A stretch of 64,000 bases of DNA. Origin: Ornithinimicrobium sp. CNJ-824 (GTDB lineage: Bacteria; Actinomycetota; Actinomycetes; Actinomycetales; Dermatophilaceae). The notes below the pieces were generated by a model, which was not told where the DNA came from, did not search any database, and saw only the letters and a program-made list of their open reading frames with translations. Each line of letters starts with the position of its first letter. The stretch's first letter is position 1. Location: positions 1 to 64,000 of the forward strand of contig NZ_MKKA01000011.1 of NCBI RefSeq assembly GCF_001942405.1. Direction: 5' to 3'. This document shows, one piece after another, positions 53,558-63,200 of this stretch. The position numbers and the translations under genes were made by a program.

Positions 53558-55066
53558 TCACCCCGCCTTCCGGGTCAGGCTGATGCCCATCGGCACCACG
53601 GAGGCGGCGAAGGCCACGTCGTGGGCCAGGTCCAGGCGCAGCGGGGCGAAACCTGCCCGGCGGATCGAGGAGTCCAGGCGGCGACCGGCCTCGGCTGCCC
53701 GGACTGTCTTGGGCACCGTGACCGTGGCCACGGCGTAGGGAACGGTCAGGGAGTTGCCGCGGGCCAGCTTGGACTCCAGCCGGCGCACCTTCTCGGACTC
53801 GTCGACGTCCTTGGTGCGCTGCTTCATCCGTGCTGCGACCCGCAACGACTGCCCCAGGTCGGCACCGAACTCGCTGTTGGCCGACTGTCGGTCGGCACGG
53901 CCCGGCGGCACCAGGGGGTAGCAGACCATGAAGCTGCGCCGCTCCCCGTCCTGGTGTGCCGACAGGACCGGGGCCAGTGCCCCCATCGCGGCCCCCTTGA
54001 CCGGCAGCTTGATCGTCGAGGAGACCGAGTTCCAGGCGTCGTGGGAGTAGTGCCGCACGGCGGCGTCGGCGCCGGACGGGCCGGCCATCTCCCACGGCAC
54101 GTCGGTGCACACGTCGTCGTCGGTCTGGGATGCCGCGAGGGCGTCGATGATGGTGGCCCGGTCCCCTGGGGCGAACCCGGTCCGGCACGCCTGGGCCAGC
54201 TGGGGGCTGGTCAGCCACTCCACGCTCGAGACGCCCAGGCCGCCGCGCAGGTGGGACTCGACCTCGGCGATCGCTGCGTACAGAGCCCTGGCGCGACCGT
54301 TGACTCCCCCGCCGTACTCCCGGGCCACCTTGCCCAGCCGTGACTCGGGCACCACGACGGTGACGTACTGCTCGGTGCGCACGGTCGCGGCGGTCAGCGA
54401 CTCGTGCAGGTCGTCGTTGATCGCCGTGACCTGGGCTGGGGCGTTGCCCGTGCGGTGGCGCCGGACCCAGTCGGCCCGCTCGGCACCGTCCTCGGGGACG
54501 GTGCGGACCATGAAGATCACCTCGCAGGCCAGCTCGGCCCGCACGGCCGCGTCGAGCAGCTCGGTCAGGCCCTGCCCGTAGACCTCCCGGTCCTCGGCCT
54601 CGGCCATGCCCAGTCCCGGGTGGACGATCGAGGCGGTGACCGCCCAGGTCCGTGTCGAGTGGTTCTGGATCAACGCGACCCGCCGATGGGAGTGCCCTGT
54701 CGGTGGGCCCTCGTGGATCACGACGCTGGCCAGGATCCCCGGCAGGTCCGCCTGCTCCTGCTCCTGGGGTCTGGCCTGCCCGGTGGTGGCCCGCGCCCGG
54801 AACCTGGTCCAGCCGGCCAGGGTCCCCGCAGCCAGGGACACGGTCGAGGTGATCCACCCGGTCATCGACCGGCCCCGCACCGGGACGGCCACGACACCGA
54901 ACAGCAACCCCCACAGGAGGATGGACAGGCCCACCGCGGCCCAGTCCTGCTTGGAGATCGACCAGGCCACCGGCAGGACGGCTGCGGCCAGGAGACCGAG
55001 CTGGAGGCCGGTGAGGCCGAAGAACCAGCCGATGCGGGCTCGGGTGTAGTCGCGGTAGACGGTCAT
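53558..55066 (-). CDS. SCO6880-like conjugation protein
   Basis: A 502-residue protein from ATG 55,066 with two N-terminal membrane helices (about 15-33 and 40-58), then a soluble domain (PGILASVVIHEGPPTGHSHR onward) in one open frame. It has the look of SCO6880-family proteins of actinobacterial integrated transfer loci, which pair with the ATPase encoded directly downstream and act in place of the N-terminal domain of VirB4-like motors. No catalytic motif is seen. The 70-bp gap to the upstream gene includes a 37-nt junction element. Confidence 0.82.
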   Translation of the reverse strand: MTVYRDYTRARIGWFFGLTGLQLGLLAAAVLPVAWSISKQDWAAVGLSILLWGLLFGVVAVPVRGRSMTGWITSTVSLAAGTLAGWTRFRARATTGQARPQEQEQADLPGILASVVIHEGPPTGHSHRRVALIQNHSTRTWAVTASIVHPGLGMAEAEDREVYGQGLTELLDAAVRAELACEVIFMVRTVPEDGAERADWVRRHRTGNAPAQVTAINDDLHESLTAATVRTEQYVTVVVPESRLGKVAREYGGGVNGRARALYAAIAEVESHLRGGLGVSSVEWLTSPQLAQACRTGFAPGDRATIIDALAASQTDDDVCTDVPWEMAGPSGADAAVRHYSHDAWNSVSSTIKLPVKGAAMGALAPVLSAHQDGERRSFMVCYPLVPPGRADRQSANSEFGADLGQSLRVAARMKQRTKDVDESEKVRRLESKLARGNSLTVPYAVATVTVPKTVRAAEAGRRLDSSIRRAGFAPLRLDLAHDVAFAASVVPMGISLTRKAG

Positions 55067-55099
55067 CGTGGGGTCCTCCTGCAGGCGGTTTCGGTCGGT

Positions 55100-55136
55100 C
55101 GCTTCCTAAAGCGGAGCTGCAGCGGCCAGGGACTCA
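55100..55136 (-). repeat. 37-nt junction element, copy 1
   Basis: Starts immediately after the VirB6-like stop codon as TGAGTCCCTGG, then 12 bases and CGCTTTAGGAAGCG. Same length and ends as the copies at 50,401 and 58,803. Confidence 0.75.
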
Positions 55137-56590
55137 TCACTTCGCCGCTCCTGCGGCCGCTCCGGCCGCTCCGGCGCCGGATCCTCCGGCGGCACCGGCC
55201 GCACCTGCGCCGCTGGGCGGGGGCAGCGGCCCAGCGCCGGTGCTCGGGTTGGTCTGCGCCGGGGGTGGGGCCTGGACCGCTCCCCCTCCGGCCTCACCGT
55301 TGCCACCGCTGCCACCGCCGGTCTCCTCGCCGCGCTGTTCAGGGTGGCTGGCCCGCCGGCGGCCGCCACTTGTCCTGGCCGGCTGAAAGTCGGGGACATA
55401 CGTGTTGTGCCCGACACCCATCTGGTTGGACACGTCCGCGCCGATGGCCGCGCCCCGGGTGCCGGCCGAGACCATCAGCCCGACCCCGACCCCGACCGCG
55501 GCGCCGATCCCACCGGCCACCGGTCCGATGGCAGACCCGCCCTTGGAGGCCAACGAGCTCGTGGCCTGTGCCGCCCGCTGGTTGGCCTGTCCCTCCTGGG
55601 AGACCTCGCTGCTGGAGCGGCCGTGACTGTCCACGCTCGAGGCGGCGTTGGAGGTCCCCACGGCCCGGCCGGCCAGACCACGCAACCCACCCTGGGCCTC
55701 GTACCCGGCGCGCATCGCAGCCCCGGAGGAGGTGCCGGGGTCCACGAAAGCCAGGAGCTTGAACAGGGCGAGCGGAGAGAACGCGGCGATGCAGATCAGG
55801 AACACCCCGGGGATCGCCGTGCCGATCGTCTTGGCCAGCCCGTCGCTTCGCCCTCGACGATGCCGGTGGTCAACGAGATGCCTAGGCCGAGCACCAGAGC
55901 GACCAGGACCGGGGTGAACGCGGCCGCGTGGAACCACCGGAAGGACTTCCAGAACCACGACCGTGAGAACCCGCTGGCCAGGCCTGCCGCGGCGATGGGG
56001 CCGGTGGCGACCAGCACCAGCAGCGCACCGGCCCGGGTCAGCATGACCAGCAGGAACCCGATCGCGGCCAGCCACAAGAACATGCCCATGAACCCCAGGA
56101 CGGTGGCCAGCAGCGTGTCGGTGACGTCCTCGGTGGCGATGATGAAGACCTCGGAGGGTTCCCAGTGGGCGAACAGCTCGACCCCGAACATGGCCCGCAT
56201 CAAGGACCGGGTCAGACCCTGGGCGGCGGCCAGGATCATCACGCAATACCCGATCCAGCCGGCGAAGATGACGACGAACTGCGCGACCCCGATGCCGGCC
56301 TGGGCGAGGTCTGCGCCGTCCCGACGCCACGCGGCCAGGCCCAGCTGGGCCATCGCCAGGATGAGGACCAGGGCCAGGGCCAGCCAGAAGGTGGTTCGGT
56401 ACACCTGCCCGGCGGGTCCGGCGGCGGTGATGTCGGGGGTGAGGATGGCGTCCACGAAGCCCAGGACGGTGCGCAGGAACCACAGCCCGGCAGCCCAGAT
56501 CCCCAACATGATGGAGGTCCAGACGTCGGCGGCCAGCTCGCCGACGGCCTTGCCTGCCAGGTACTCGAACGGGTTCGGGATACCGAACAT
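55137..56590 (-). CDS. VirB6/TrbL-like channel protein with Gly/Ala-rich tail (frameshift near 55,850)
   Basis: From ATG 56,590 the protein starts MFGIPNPFEYLAGKAVGELA and has about eight membrane helices, such as TTFWLALALVLILAMAQLGL and VFIIATEDVTDTLLATVLGF. Near 55,850 the frame slips (GIVEGE, then DGLAKTIGTAIPGVFLICIA), leading into two more helices and a long disordered tail rich in Gly, Ala, Ser and Pro (roughly the last 190 residues). TrbL/VirB6 proteins form the inner membrane part of the transfer channel. Joined length is about 480 residues. The tail composition varies strongly in relatives. Confidence 0.83.
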
Positions 56591-56612
56591 GAGTCAGGCC
56601 CTTTCTGGTCTC

Positions 56613-57437
56613 TCAGTGGTTGTCGGCCCAGGGCCGCCACCCGGCCTGGGCGGCCAGCTCGGTCCCGGGCCACGTCGAAGGCGCCGAGGAGACCGGCCGG
56701 GTCGTGTCGATCACCCAGCGGTCACCGGTCCAGGTCATGGCCTCGCAGTGCCCGTAGGCGACGCGTGCCTCCTCCACCAGACGTGCGTGCAGCTCCAGGA
56801 GGACGCACGCCACCGTCCAGTCCTGCCCGTCGGTCCCCTTGACCTGGCCTGCGGCGGGGGTCGCGGTCACGACCAGGCCGGCCTCCTTGGTCTGCCCGGA
56901 CTGGCCGGCGGCGGTGAGGAAGTCGGTGACGTTGCCTGTCATCACCCAGTCCGCAGGGTCGGCATCACCGGTTGACCAGGACCGGTAGATCTCGTGCGTG
57001 GCCGGGACCGACATGGCCTGGATGACGGCGACGTCGATCGCTGCCAGCTGCGCCACGGCACCCTCCGGGGTCTGGGGGTAGCCGGTGGGGACGTCCACCG
57101 GACCGGTCCTCGTCGGTGAGGGGACGCCCAGGGGTTCGGCGACCGTGGTGGTCACCTGCCCCTCGCGGTAGGCGCGTGGGTCGTCCACGGCCAGCATCTG
57201 CGCGTCCGCGATCTGCTCGCGCCGGGCAGGCCCCTCCTGCGGCAGGGTGGCCTCGTCCAGCACGACCGGTGAAGGTGCCCTCTCCTGCGTGACCGGCCTC
57301 TGGGCAGGCTGTTCGGCCACGACCTGCCAGATGAACAGGCCCAGCCCGGTCAGTAGGACCAGTCCTGCACCCAGGGCTGCAGCGAGGATGGCCAGCAGCT
57401 TGCCCCGCCCCCACGCCTGCGGTGTCGTCGTGGGCAT
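56613..57437 (-). CDS. Membrane-anchored transfer protein (VirB8-like topology)
   Basis: A 274-residue protein: a short cytoplasmic N-terminus, one membrane helix (about 15-38, LAILAAALGAGLVLLTGLGL) and a large exported domain with SWSTGDADPADWVMTGNVTD and MTWTGDRWVIDTTRPVSSAP. This one-helix plus exported nuclear-transport-factor-like layout is that of VirB8/TcpC proteins in gram-positive transfer channels. The assignment rests on topology and position between the pilin-like and VirB6-like genes. No strong motif exists for this family. Confidence 0.68.
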   Translation of the reverse strand: MPTTTPQAWGRGKLLAILAAALGAGLVLLTGLGLFIWQVVAEQPAQRPVTQERAPSPVVLDEATLPQEGPARREQIADAQMLAVDDPRAYREGQVTTTVAEPLGVPSPTRTGPVDVPTGYPQTPEGAVAQLAAIDVAVIQAMSVPATHEIYRSWSTGDADPADWVMTGNVTDFLTAAGQSGQTKEAGLVVTATPAAGQVKGTDGQDWTVACVLLELHARLVEEARVAYGHCEAMTWTGDRWVIDTTRPVSSAPSTWPGTELAAQAGWRPWADNH

Positions 57438-57438
57438 C

Positions 57439-57747
57439 TCAGACGCACCCGGTGCCCATCATCGCGTCCAGGATCCCCGGCAGGATCAGGTAGGCGATCA
57501 CGGCGATGAAGACGATGACCAGGCCGATGATGCCGCCGGTGCTGGCGTGCGGCATGCCGAACATGCGTCCGCCGGCGATCGCGGCCACCGCGATGATGAC
57601 GCCGAGGAAGAACAGGATGCCCACGCCCCACAGGACGTAGCCGAGGATGTTGTCGACGTGCGCCTGCGCGCCCGGGGGCGCCTGCGGGCAGACGGCGGCG
57701 ACGAACGTGGCGGCCTGCAGACCGGCGTCGGAGACGTTAGCGAACAT
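57439..57747 (-). CDS. Two-helix membrane protein, VirB2/TrbC-like pilin position
   Basis: A 102-residue protein starting at ATG 57,747 (MFANVSDAGLQAATFVAAVC). Two membrane helices (about 37-60 and 73-95) are separated by the short loop GGRMFGMPHAST. Size, topology and position match VirB2/TrbC-like subunits, though no signal cleavage site is obvious. The ORF extends upstream in frame, but the upstream part belongs to the MinD-like gene in another frame, with an 11-base overlap. Confidence 0.7.
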   Translation of the reverse strand: MFANVSDAGLQAATFVAAVCPQAPPGAQAHVDNILGYVLWGVGILFFLGVIIAVAAIAGGRMFGMPHASTGGIIGLVIVFIAVIAYLILPGILDAMMGTGCV

Positions 57748-58591
57748 GCTGGGTGTTTCCCTTCTGGTGGTGGATAGAACTGCCAGCCAGCTGCAAGAGC
57801 TGGGCGATCGTGGTCGCGGCGCTGAGCACGCCGCCGGGCAAGGGTGAGGTGTCCAGACCGCGAACGGCCAGGCCGGGGTCGTGGGGCACCTCGACCAGGC
57901 CCTCTTCGAGCAGGGAACTGGTCCGCGGGCCGATGCAGGAGGCCACCTCGCGGGGCCAACGTCGACGTCTCGGGCCCTGGACGGCCACAACCACCCCTTC
58001 GGGAAGCGGGTCGAGCTCGTGCAGGACCCCCTCGAGCCGGCGCAGGCCGGGGACGGTGGCGGTGGTGACCAGCACCACCCGGTCGGCGTCCAGCACGCTC
58101 GAGCGGACCCAGCCGGCGGACCGCACCAGAGTGCCCATCGGCCATCCGGCGTCGAACACGTGCAGCACCGGCCCGTCCTGCGGGTCGGGGTCTGGGGCCG
58201 GGATCTGGTCGGGTGAGGCGTACCCGTCAAGCAGCCGGTCCAGGACCAGCAGGTCACGGTGGCCACGGACCCATCCCGACCCGGTCTCCCCCAGCTCGGC
58301 GGTGGCGAACCCAGTCAGGCCGCTCGTTCCGGCCGGACTGGCCTCGACCACCCGCACCGGGAGCTCCAGCGCGGTCGCGACCGCGACCGCGACCGTGGTG
58401 GCCCCGGCCGACCCGTGGCAGCCCAGGACGGGCAGCACAGGCGCGCCAGGGTTCCAGGGGGCGCCCTCGCCTTCTCTGGCAGGGGGTGCGTGCATGCGAC
58501 GCGGCGGCAGGTCCGTGCCCCCTGGGCGGAACCGGCCGTCCTTGACGGCCAGCCAGGCGCGCTGCAGCTCGGCCACGCTGACCACGCTCAC
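57737..58591 (-). CDS. MinD/ParA-like protein with degenerate P-loop
   Basis: A 284-residue protein with the order of a MinD/SIMIBI fold. The P-loop position reads PVLGCHGSAGATTVAVAVAT near residue 56, which lacks both lysines of the deviant Walker A motif. A DADRVVLVTTATVPGLRRLE region (switch-like) and GWPMGTLVRSAGWVRSSVLD also fit. The N-terminus is a proline-rich linker. It overlaps the pilin-like gene by 11 bases and the small gene by four. Relatives in actinobacterial transfer operons may position the machine. Without the lysines, hydrolysis is doubtful. Confidence 0.65.
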   Translation of the reverse strand: MSVVSVAELQRAWLAVKDGRFRPGGTDLPPRRMHAPPAREGEGAPWNPGAPVLPVLGCHGSAGATTVAVAVATALELPVRVVEASPAGTSGLTGFATAELGETGSGWVRGHRDLLVLDRLLDGYASPDQIPAPDPDPQDGPVLHVFDAGWPMGTLVRSAGWVRSSVLDADRVVLVTTATVPGLRRLEGVLHELDPLPEGVVVAVQGPRRRRWPREVASCIGPRTSSLLEEGLVEVPHDPGLAVRGLDTSPLPGGVLSAATTIAQLLQLAGSSIHHQKGNTQHVR

Positions 58592-58800
58592 GATTCGCCC
58601 CCCGGTCCTGCCATGCGCTGGTGCCGACGCGCGATCGCCTGTCGCACGTCCTCGGTGGGCAGCTGGGCAAGAGCGGTCTTGGCCTCCTGCACCTGCCGCA
58701 GACGGCGGACACAGTCGTCCAGCTCGGCCAGCACCTGTGGGCCGGACGCCGACAGCTGCAGCAGCTGCTCAACATCGGCTCCAGCGTCCGGTTCGTTCAT
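58588..58800 (-). CDS. Small coiled-coil-like transfer operon protein
   Basis: A 70-residue protein from ATG 58,800 (MNEPDAGADVEQLLQLSASG), with AGGAGG upstream, mostly helical and rich in Leu, Gln and Glu (VLAELDDCVRRLRQVQEAKT). The stop overlaps the MinD-like start. It follows the 37-nt junction element. Nothing known is recognisable. Translation signals and operon position support it being real. Confidence 0.6.
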   Translation of the reverse strand: MNEPDAGADVEQLLQLSASGPQVLAELDDCVRRLRQVQEAKTALAQLPTEDVRQAIARRHQRMAGPGGES

Positions 58801-58802
58801 CA

Positions 58803-58839
58803 CGCCTCCTAAAGCGCGGCAGCGAGGTCCTGGGTCTCA
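58803..58839 (-). repeat. 37-nt junction element, copy 3
   Basis: Begins with the stop codon of the HTH gene as TGAGACCCAGG, then 12 bases and CGCTTTAGGAGGCG. Here the AGGAGG serves as the ribosome site of the following gene. Confidence 0.7.
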
Positions 58840-59676
58840 CGCCGAGCGAACTGTTTTGGCGTAGGTGTCCTGCAGTGCCCGCAGCGCCCGCTCGGCCCGC
58901 CGGGTGACGGTCGCTCGGGACACGCTCCATTCCCTGGCCACGTCGGCAGCACTCGACCGGGCGAACAGGCCGCCCCGGCCGCGGCCACCGCGAGGGGTGT
59001 CGGCGTGCTCGGCCAGACGCAGCAGCAGGTGACAGTCGTCCTCGTCCACCACGCCGGCGCCGGTGGCGTCCTCGAGGAGCTCGTGCAGCGCGCCGATGTG
59101 GGCCGCCGCAGCACCCTGCGGTACGCACGTACCGACCGGGCGCGCGCCGACACCAAGTGCCATGAGCAGTTCGGGGTCTGCCGACGGGACCTCGGCGCGG
59201 GCCGCACGCGGATCCATCGACAACCCCAGGTCGGTCATCACCTCCCGACGCGTGTTCATCAGGACCGTCGCGGCGACCCAGATCCCTTTGGCCCAGCTGA
59301 CGGTGCGGGCACTGATCCACAGCTGCGCGGCCACGAGCTCGTCGATCCGTTCGCTCAACGGCATCAAGGCATGGGCGATCCCCACCGCGCCCGGAAGAAG
59401 CAGCCACAGCAAGGCAGCCGTCGCCGCCGGGTCGTCCCCCCCGTCCGCCGCCCCCAGCTCGGCCAACGCCAGCAGAACCTCGTTCGCCTCATCCGGGGTC
59501 GCCAGCCTGACCCACCCCGGTAGCTCCAGGAGTTCGTCACAGACGCCCAGCACCGGGTGCGCGCACTGCCACTCCTTCCATCGGGCACACGCGGACACCA
59601 GCAGGTCCCCGTGCGGCTGCTCCAGACCAAGCTGCGTCGCCAGGCTCACCTCGAGCTCCTCTCGTCGTGCGATCAC
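58837..59676 (-). CDS. HTH regulator-like protein of the transfer operon
   Basis: A 279-residue protein. The C-terminus reads SSAADVAREWSVSRATVTRR, then AERALRALQDTYAKT, a helix-turn-helix of sigma region 4/MerR-like size. The N-terminal 180 residues are helical and contain ELLELPGWVRLATPDEANEV. It is the first gene after the 60,155-60,204 terminator-like hairpin on this side, so its promoter should lie in 59,677-60,150. It may control the operon downstream. It is not a known family to me beyond the HTH. Confidence 0.62.
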   Translation of the reverse strand: MIARREELEVSLATQLGLEQPHGDLLVSACARWKEWQCAHPVLGVCDELLELPGWVRLATPDEANEVLLALAELGAADGGDDPAATAALLWLLLPGAVGIAHALMPLSERIDELVAAQLWISARTVSWAKGIWVAATVLMNTRREVMTDLGLSMDPRAARAEVPSADPELLMALGVGARPVGTCVPQGAAAAHIGALHELLEDATGAGVVDEDDCHLLLRLAEHADTPRGGRGRGGLFARSSAADVAREWSVSRATVTRRAERALRALQDTYAKTVRSA

Positions 59677-60154
59677 GACGAGAAAGGTCGCCAGACAACG
59701 CTCCCGGTTCCGTCTCTGCTAGGCCCGATCTAGCCGGTGCGCCAGAGGGGAGACGCTGTGAAACCGCAGGTCAGACCGCGTCTCTGAACGTCTCCGGAAA
59801 AGTCCGTGCGGACCCCTTGCCAATCCCGCCGGATCCCCGCACCAGCAGAAGTCGACCTGGCCGGCGACCCTGCTGGCACAGGTCCTTACGAAGGCGCTCG
59901 ACCGGTGCGCCCCGGAGGAAGGACGTGACCATGAGTGACGCGGGACGAGGACAGCACGACGAGAGTGCGGAGTAGCCGCTTCCCTCCGGGAGCCATGACG
60001 GAGACAGGCGAACAGTCAGAGTGTTGTGGAGTCTGGTGCAGGCAGTCCCGACCGCCCACTGGGTGTGGGAGCGGCTACGAGAGGTCCTCTCTGCCCTCGG
60101 GGGATAGAGGAGCAGCGCCAGTGCGTGATGCGCGCTTTTATGTCCGGGCATAGA
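59677..60154. other. Intergenic stretch with promoter function expected
   Basis: Nearly 480 bp with no gene I can support; short readings are not family-like. The region must hold the promoter of the minus-strand transfer genes that start at 59,676. No convincing -35/-10 pair was identified. Confidence 0.4.
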
Positions 60155-60204
60155 GCAACCCCCACGCGAGGGGGAGACTCCGGGGAGAGTTGCGTGGGGG
60201 TTGC
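60155..60204 (-). terminator. Strong terminator-like hairpin
   Basis: GCAACCCCCACGC (60,155-60,167) and GCGTGGGGGTTGC (60,192-60,204) are perfect 13-bp inverted repeats with a 24-base loop containing a second partial stem. It lies 20 bp after the stop of the LysM-BTAD gene on the minus strand, so it most likely ends that transcript. Confidence 0.75.
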
Positions 60205-60223
60205 TGCCTGCGGGGCCGCTAGG

Positions 60224-63200
60224 TCAGACGGCTTCCTTGCGGTCCTCCAGCCAACCGTGGCGATCAAGGATGCGCTGGGTACGTTCGGGCAGGTCGCCCG
60301 GTGGCAGGTCGGGGTCGTCGGTGCGGTTGCAGACGTCGGTCTGCAGCAGCCGGACCGCCTCGGCGGTGTTGCCCTCCCGTGCGGTGACCGCGACCAGGTC
60401 GAGCGTAGGGATCTCCTCGTCCGGGGCGGCGAGGAAGGCGATCTCCGCGGCCGCCCGCGCCCCGGCCAGGTCGCCGGTCTGCAGGTCGTGGGTGGCGACG
60501 ATGTGGGCGACGTCGACCACCGCGCAAGTCATGTGGTGGTCGAGCCGGTCCCCCTCGAACAGCCAGGCCCAGCCGCCGCGGCGAAGCTGGTCGAAGGGGC
60601 GCCCCTGGACCAAGCGCAGCGCAGCCTTGAGGTCCTCGATGCCCTCGCCGCCGCCGCGGGCGACGGCCCGGGTACGGAGCCGGCGGAAGAGGTCGACGTC
60701 GACCAGCAGGCCGAGCACCTGGTAAACGTTCACGCCACGTTCGCGGGTGGCGGGGGCGTCCTGGACGTGCGGAATGTGCAGCTCGCCGGTGACCGGGTCG
60801 GTGCCGAGCCAGTCCCGGCACCGGCCGATGTAGTCGCGGGTCCTGGTCTCGGTGATCCCGAACGCTCGGCCGTCTGCACGGTGGTGACCCCGTGCGGATG
60901 CAGCGCCAGGTAGGCCAGCAGCTCGGTCATGTACCCCTTGCGCTCGGCCAACGGTTTGCCCCACGTCTTGGCCTGGACCGGGCCCAGCAGGCTGAGCCGG
61001 GGGACGCGGACGACCGGGTCCCACCATGCGGCCAGGTCGGCATCCAGGGTGGGGTCGGCCTGCAGCACCTGCCGGGCGACGTCGGGCTCCACGCGCGGGG
61101 CCAGCGTCGAGAGGTCCTCTGCCGTGGTGGCCGCCTCCTGCTCGTAGACCTCATCCCCCTCGGGCAGTAGCGTCGCCAGGTCCTGGTGGTCGACGGCCGC
61201 GTCCCGCCCGGCGCTGTGCTCAGGGCGAATGGCGCCGGCCTGGTCGGTCCAGCCCCGCCAGTCCTCCTCGCACTCATCGCTGTCAGGGGTGGCTACCGGC
61301 ATCGGCACGTCGGCCTCGGCGTGCGACTGGGCCAGCAGCGCCGCGCACCCGGCCGCCTCGTCGGCAGTCAGGCCCACACCGACCAGGTCCAGCCCCGCGG
61401 CGGGGATACGTACCCGCCCGTCGGCGGTGGCTTCGATGTGCACCGCGGTGTCGGTAGGGGTGCCGCTGCGGACGACCACGGAAGCGCCCGTGCTCCCGGC
61501 GTGCTGGACCAGCAGCTGGCGCAGCTGGTCAGTGGCCGCAGACGCCACACCGTCGGCGCTGAGCAGGACCAGCCGGGCCGGCCAGGTGTCCTCGCCGTCC
61601 TGGCGCACCCGGGCGGTGGGCACGTCCCCCTCCCCCACCCGGTCGATCACGCCGACAACCTCGGCGACCAGGTCCTCGACGGCGCCGACGTCCGCGACGC
61701 GCACCCGGGCAGGGTTCATCGGGGCGACCTCGGAGGCGATACCGACGCAGTCCAGCCGGACCCCGGCCGACCACGGGTTCACCGCGACCTCCGCAGCCAG
61801 GTAGCGGGCCAGGTCGTCCACATACTCGTCCTGCCCGGTCAGGGCCACCTCCAGGTCCTCCAGGTTCAGCAACCACGCCGACCCGTCGTCCCCGGCGCCG
61901 ATGGAGACCAGCAGCGGGAACGGTGCAGGAGCGTCCTGCTCGAGCGGGCCGATCTGCTCCACCGGCGTGCCAGCGGGCAGGAACCAGTGCTGCCCGTCCC
62001 CGGTGTCCTCCCACGGGGCTCCCAGGTCGGCCGGTTCGGACAGGTGCAGCCACAGGCCGTCACCGGCCAGCTGAACGGCCGCCACGGCCGGGACGGGGGC
62101 CCCGGTTGCAGCGCAGGCACCACCGAGGCGACGCAGGGCCTGGTCCAGCTGTTCCAGGGTGGGAGCCGCCGACCGGCCGCGGGTCTGGATCGTCTTCTCC
62201 ACGGGGGCCAGGACCGGGTCGGGCGAGGCGAGGGCACGTCCGGGGCGGCGGGTCCGGAACCGGGAACGGCGGCGCAAGGTGAGCGCGAGGAACAGCGCCC
62301 CTCCCAGCAGGGCCCCGGACCCGACGATGCCCTCCAGCAGCCAGGCCGGTGGGGTGTCCTCAACAACGTCCCCGGCAGCGTCTCTGTCGTCTCCCCCAGC
62401 GTCTCTGCCGTCTCCAGCAGCGTCTCTGCCATGCCCGGCAGCATCCCCACCGACGACGGTAGGACCGACGTCTCCACCAGTGTCGGGTCCGGCCTGCGCG
62501 GCGCTGTCGACGATGGAGCTGGCGCCCGCGGCGGCACCCAGGGTGACGCCTGACCGGGCGGCCGCGCCACCTGCCGGGCTCGCCTCGGCGGGCTGCTCCG
62601 GCTCGGCTGCGTCGTCAGGGGTGTCTGGCTGGGCCCCCAGGGCGGTGCCGACGCCGGCGGTAGTCCGTGCACCCGCGGTGGTCGGCGCCGACCGTTCCTG
62701 CTCCTGGCCCCCGGCCGAGTCGGGCAGGTCCAGGCGCCAGCCGGGATAGATCAGGTCGGGGTCGCTCAGGCGTCGCCCGTCCGGCTGGACGGTGCCGGTG
62801 GAGGCCTCGTAGATCTCTGGCCACCGGTCGGCCTCGCCCAGGTGCTCGGCGGCCAGGCCGCTGAGGGTGTCGCCGGTCTGCACCACCACCTCCTGCTCCT
62901 GGCCGGCCTGCTCGCCGGTGCCTGTCCCGGCTTCGGTCGCGGGGAGCTGCAGCACCATGCCGGGGGTGACCCAGTCGGCGCCACCGGCCAGGCGCTCGGG
63001 GTTGAGGTCGACGATGCGGTGGTAGTCGTGCCCGGACCCCAGGTGCTGGGCGGCGATGGACCACAGGGTGTCCCCAGGGCGCACCACGTAGGGGTTCGTG
63101 GGCTCCTGCTCGGTGGTGGTTGCAGGAGTCGCCGTGACCGGGGCAGGGGCCGTGTCGGCTGCGGTTGTCACTGGGGCGGAAGCAACCGCCGGCGCGGTGA

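Noticed and set aside
59771-60153. Small frames in the gap before the HTH gene
   Set aside because: No ribosome sites, basic/proline-rich composition, and overlapping frames on both strands.
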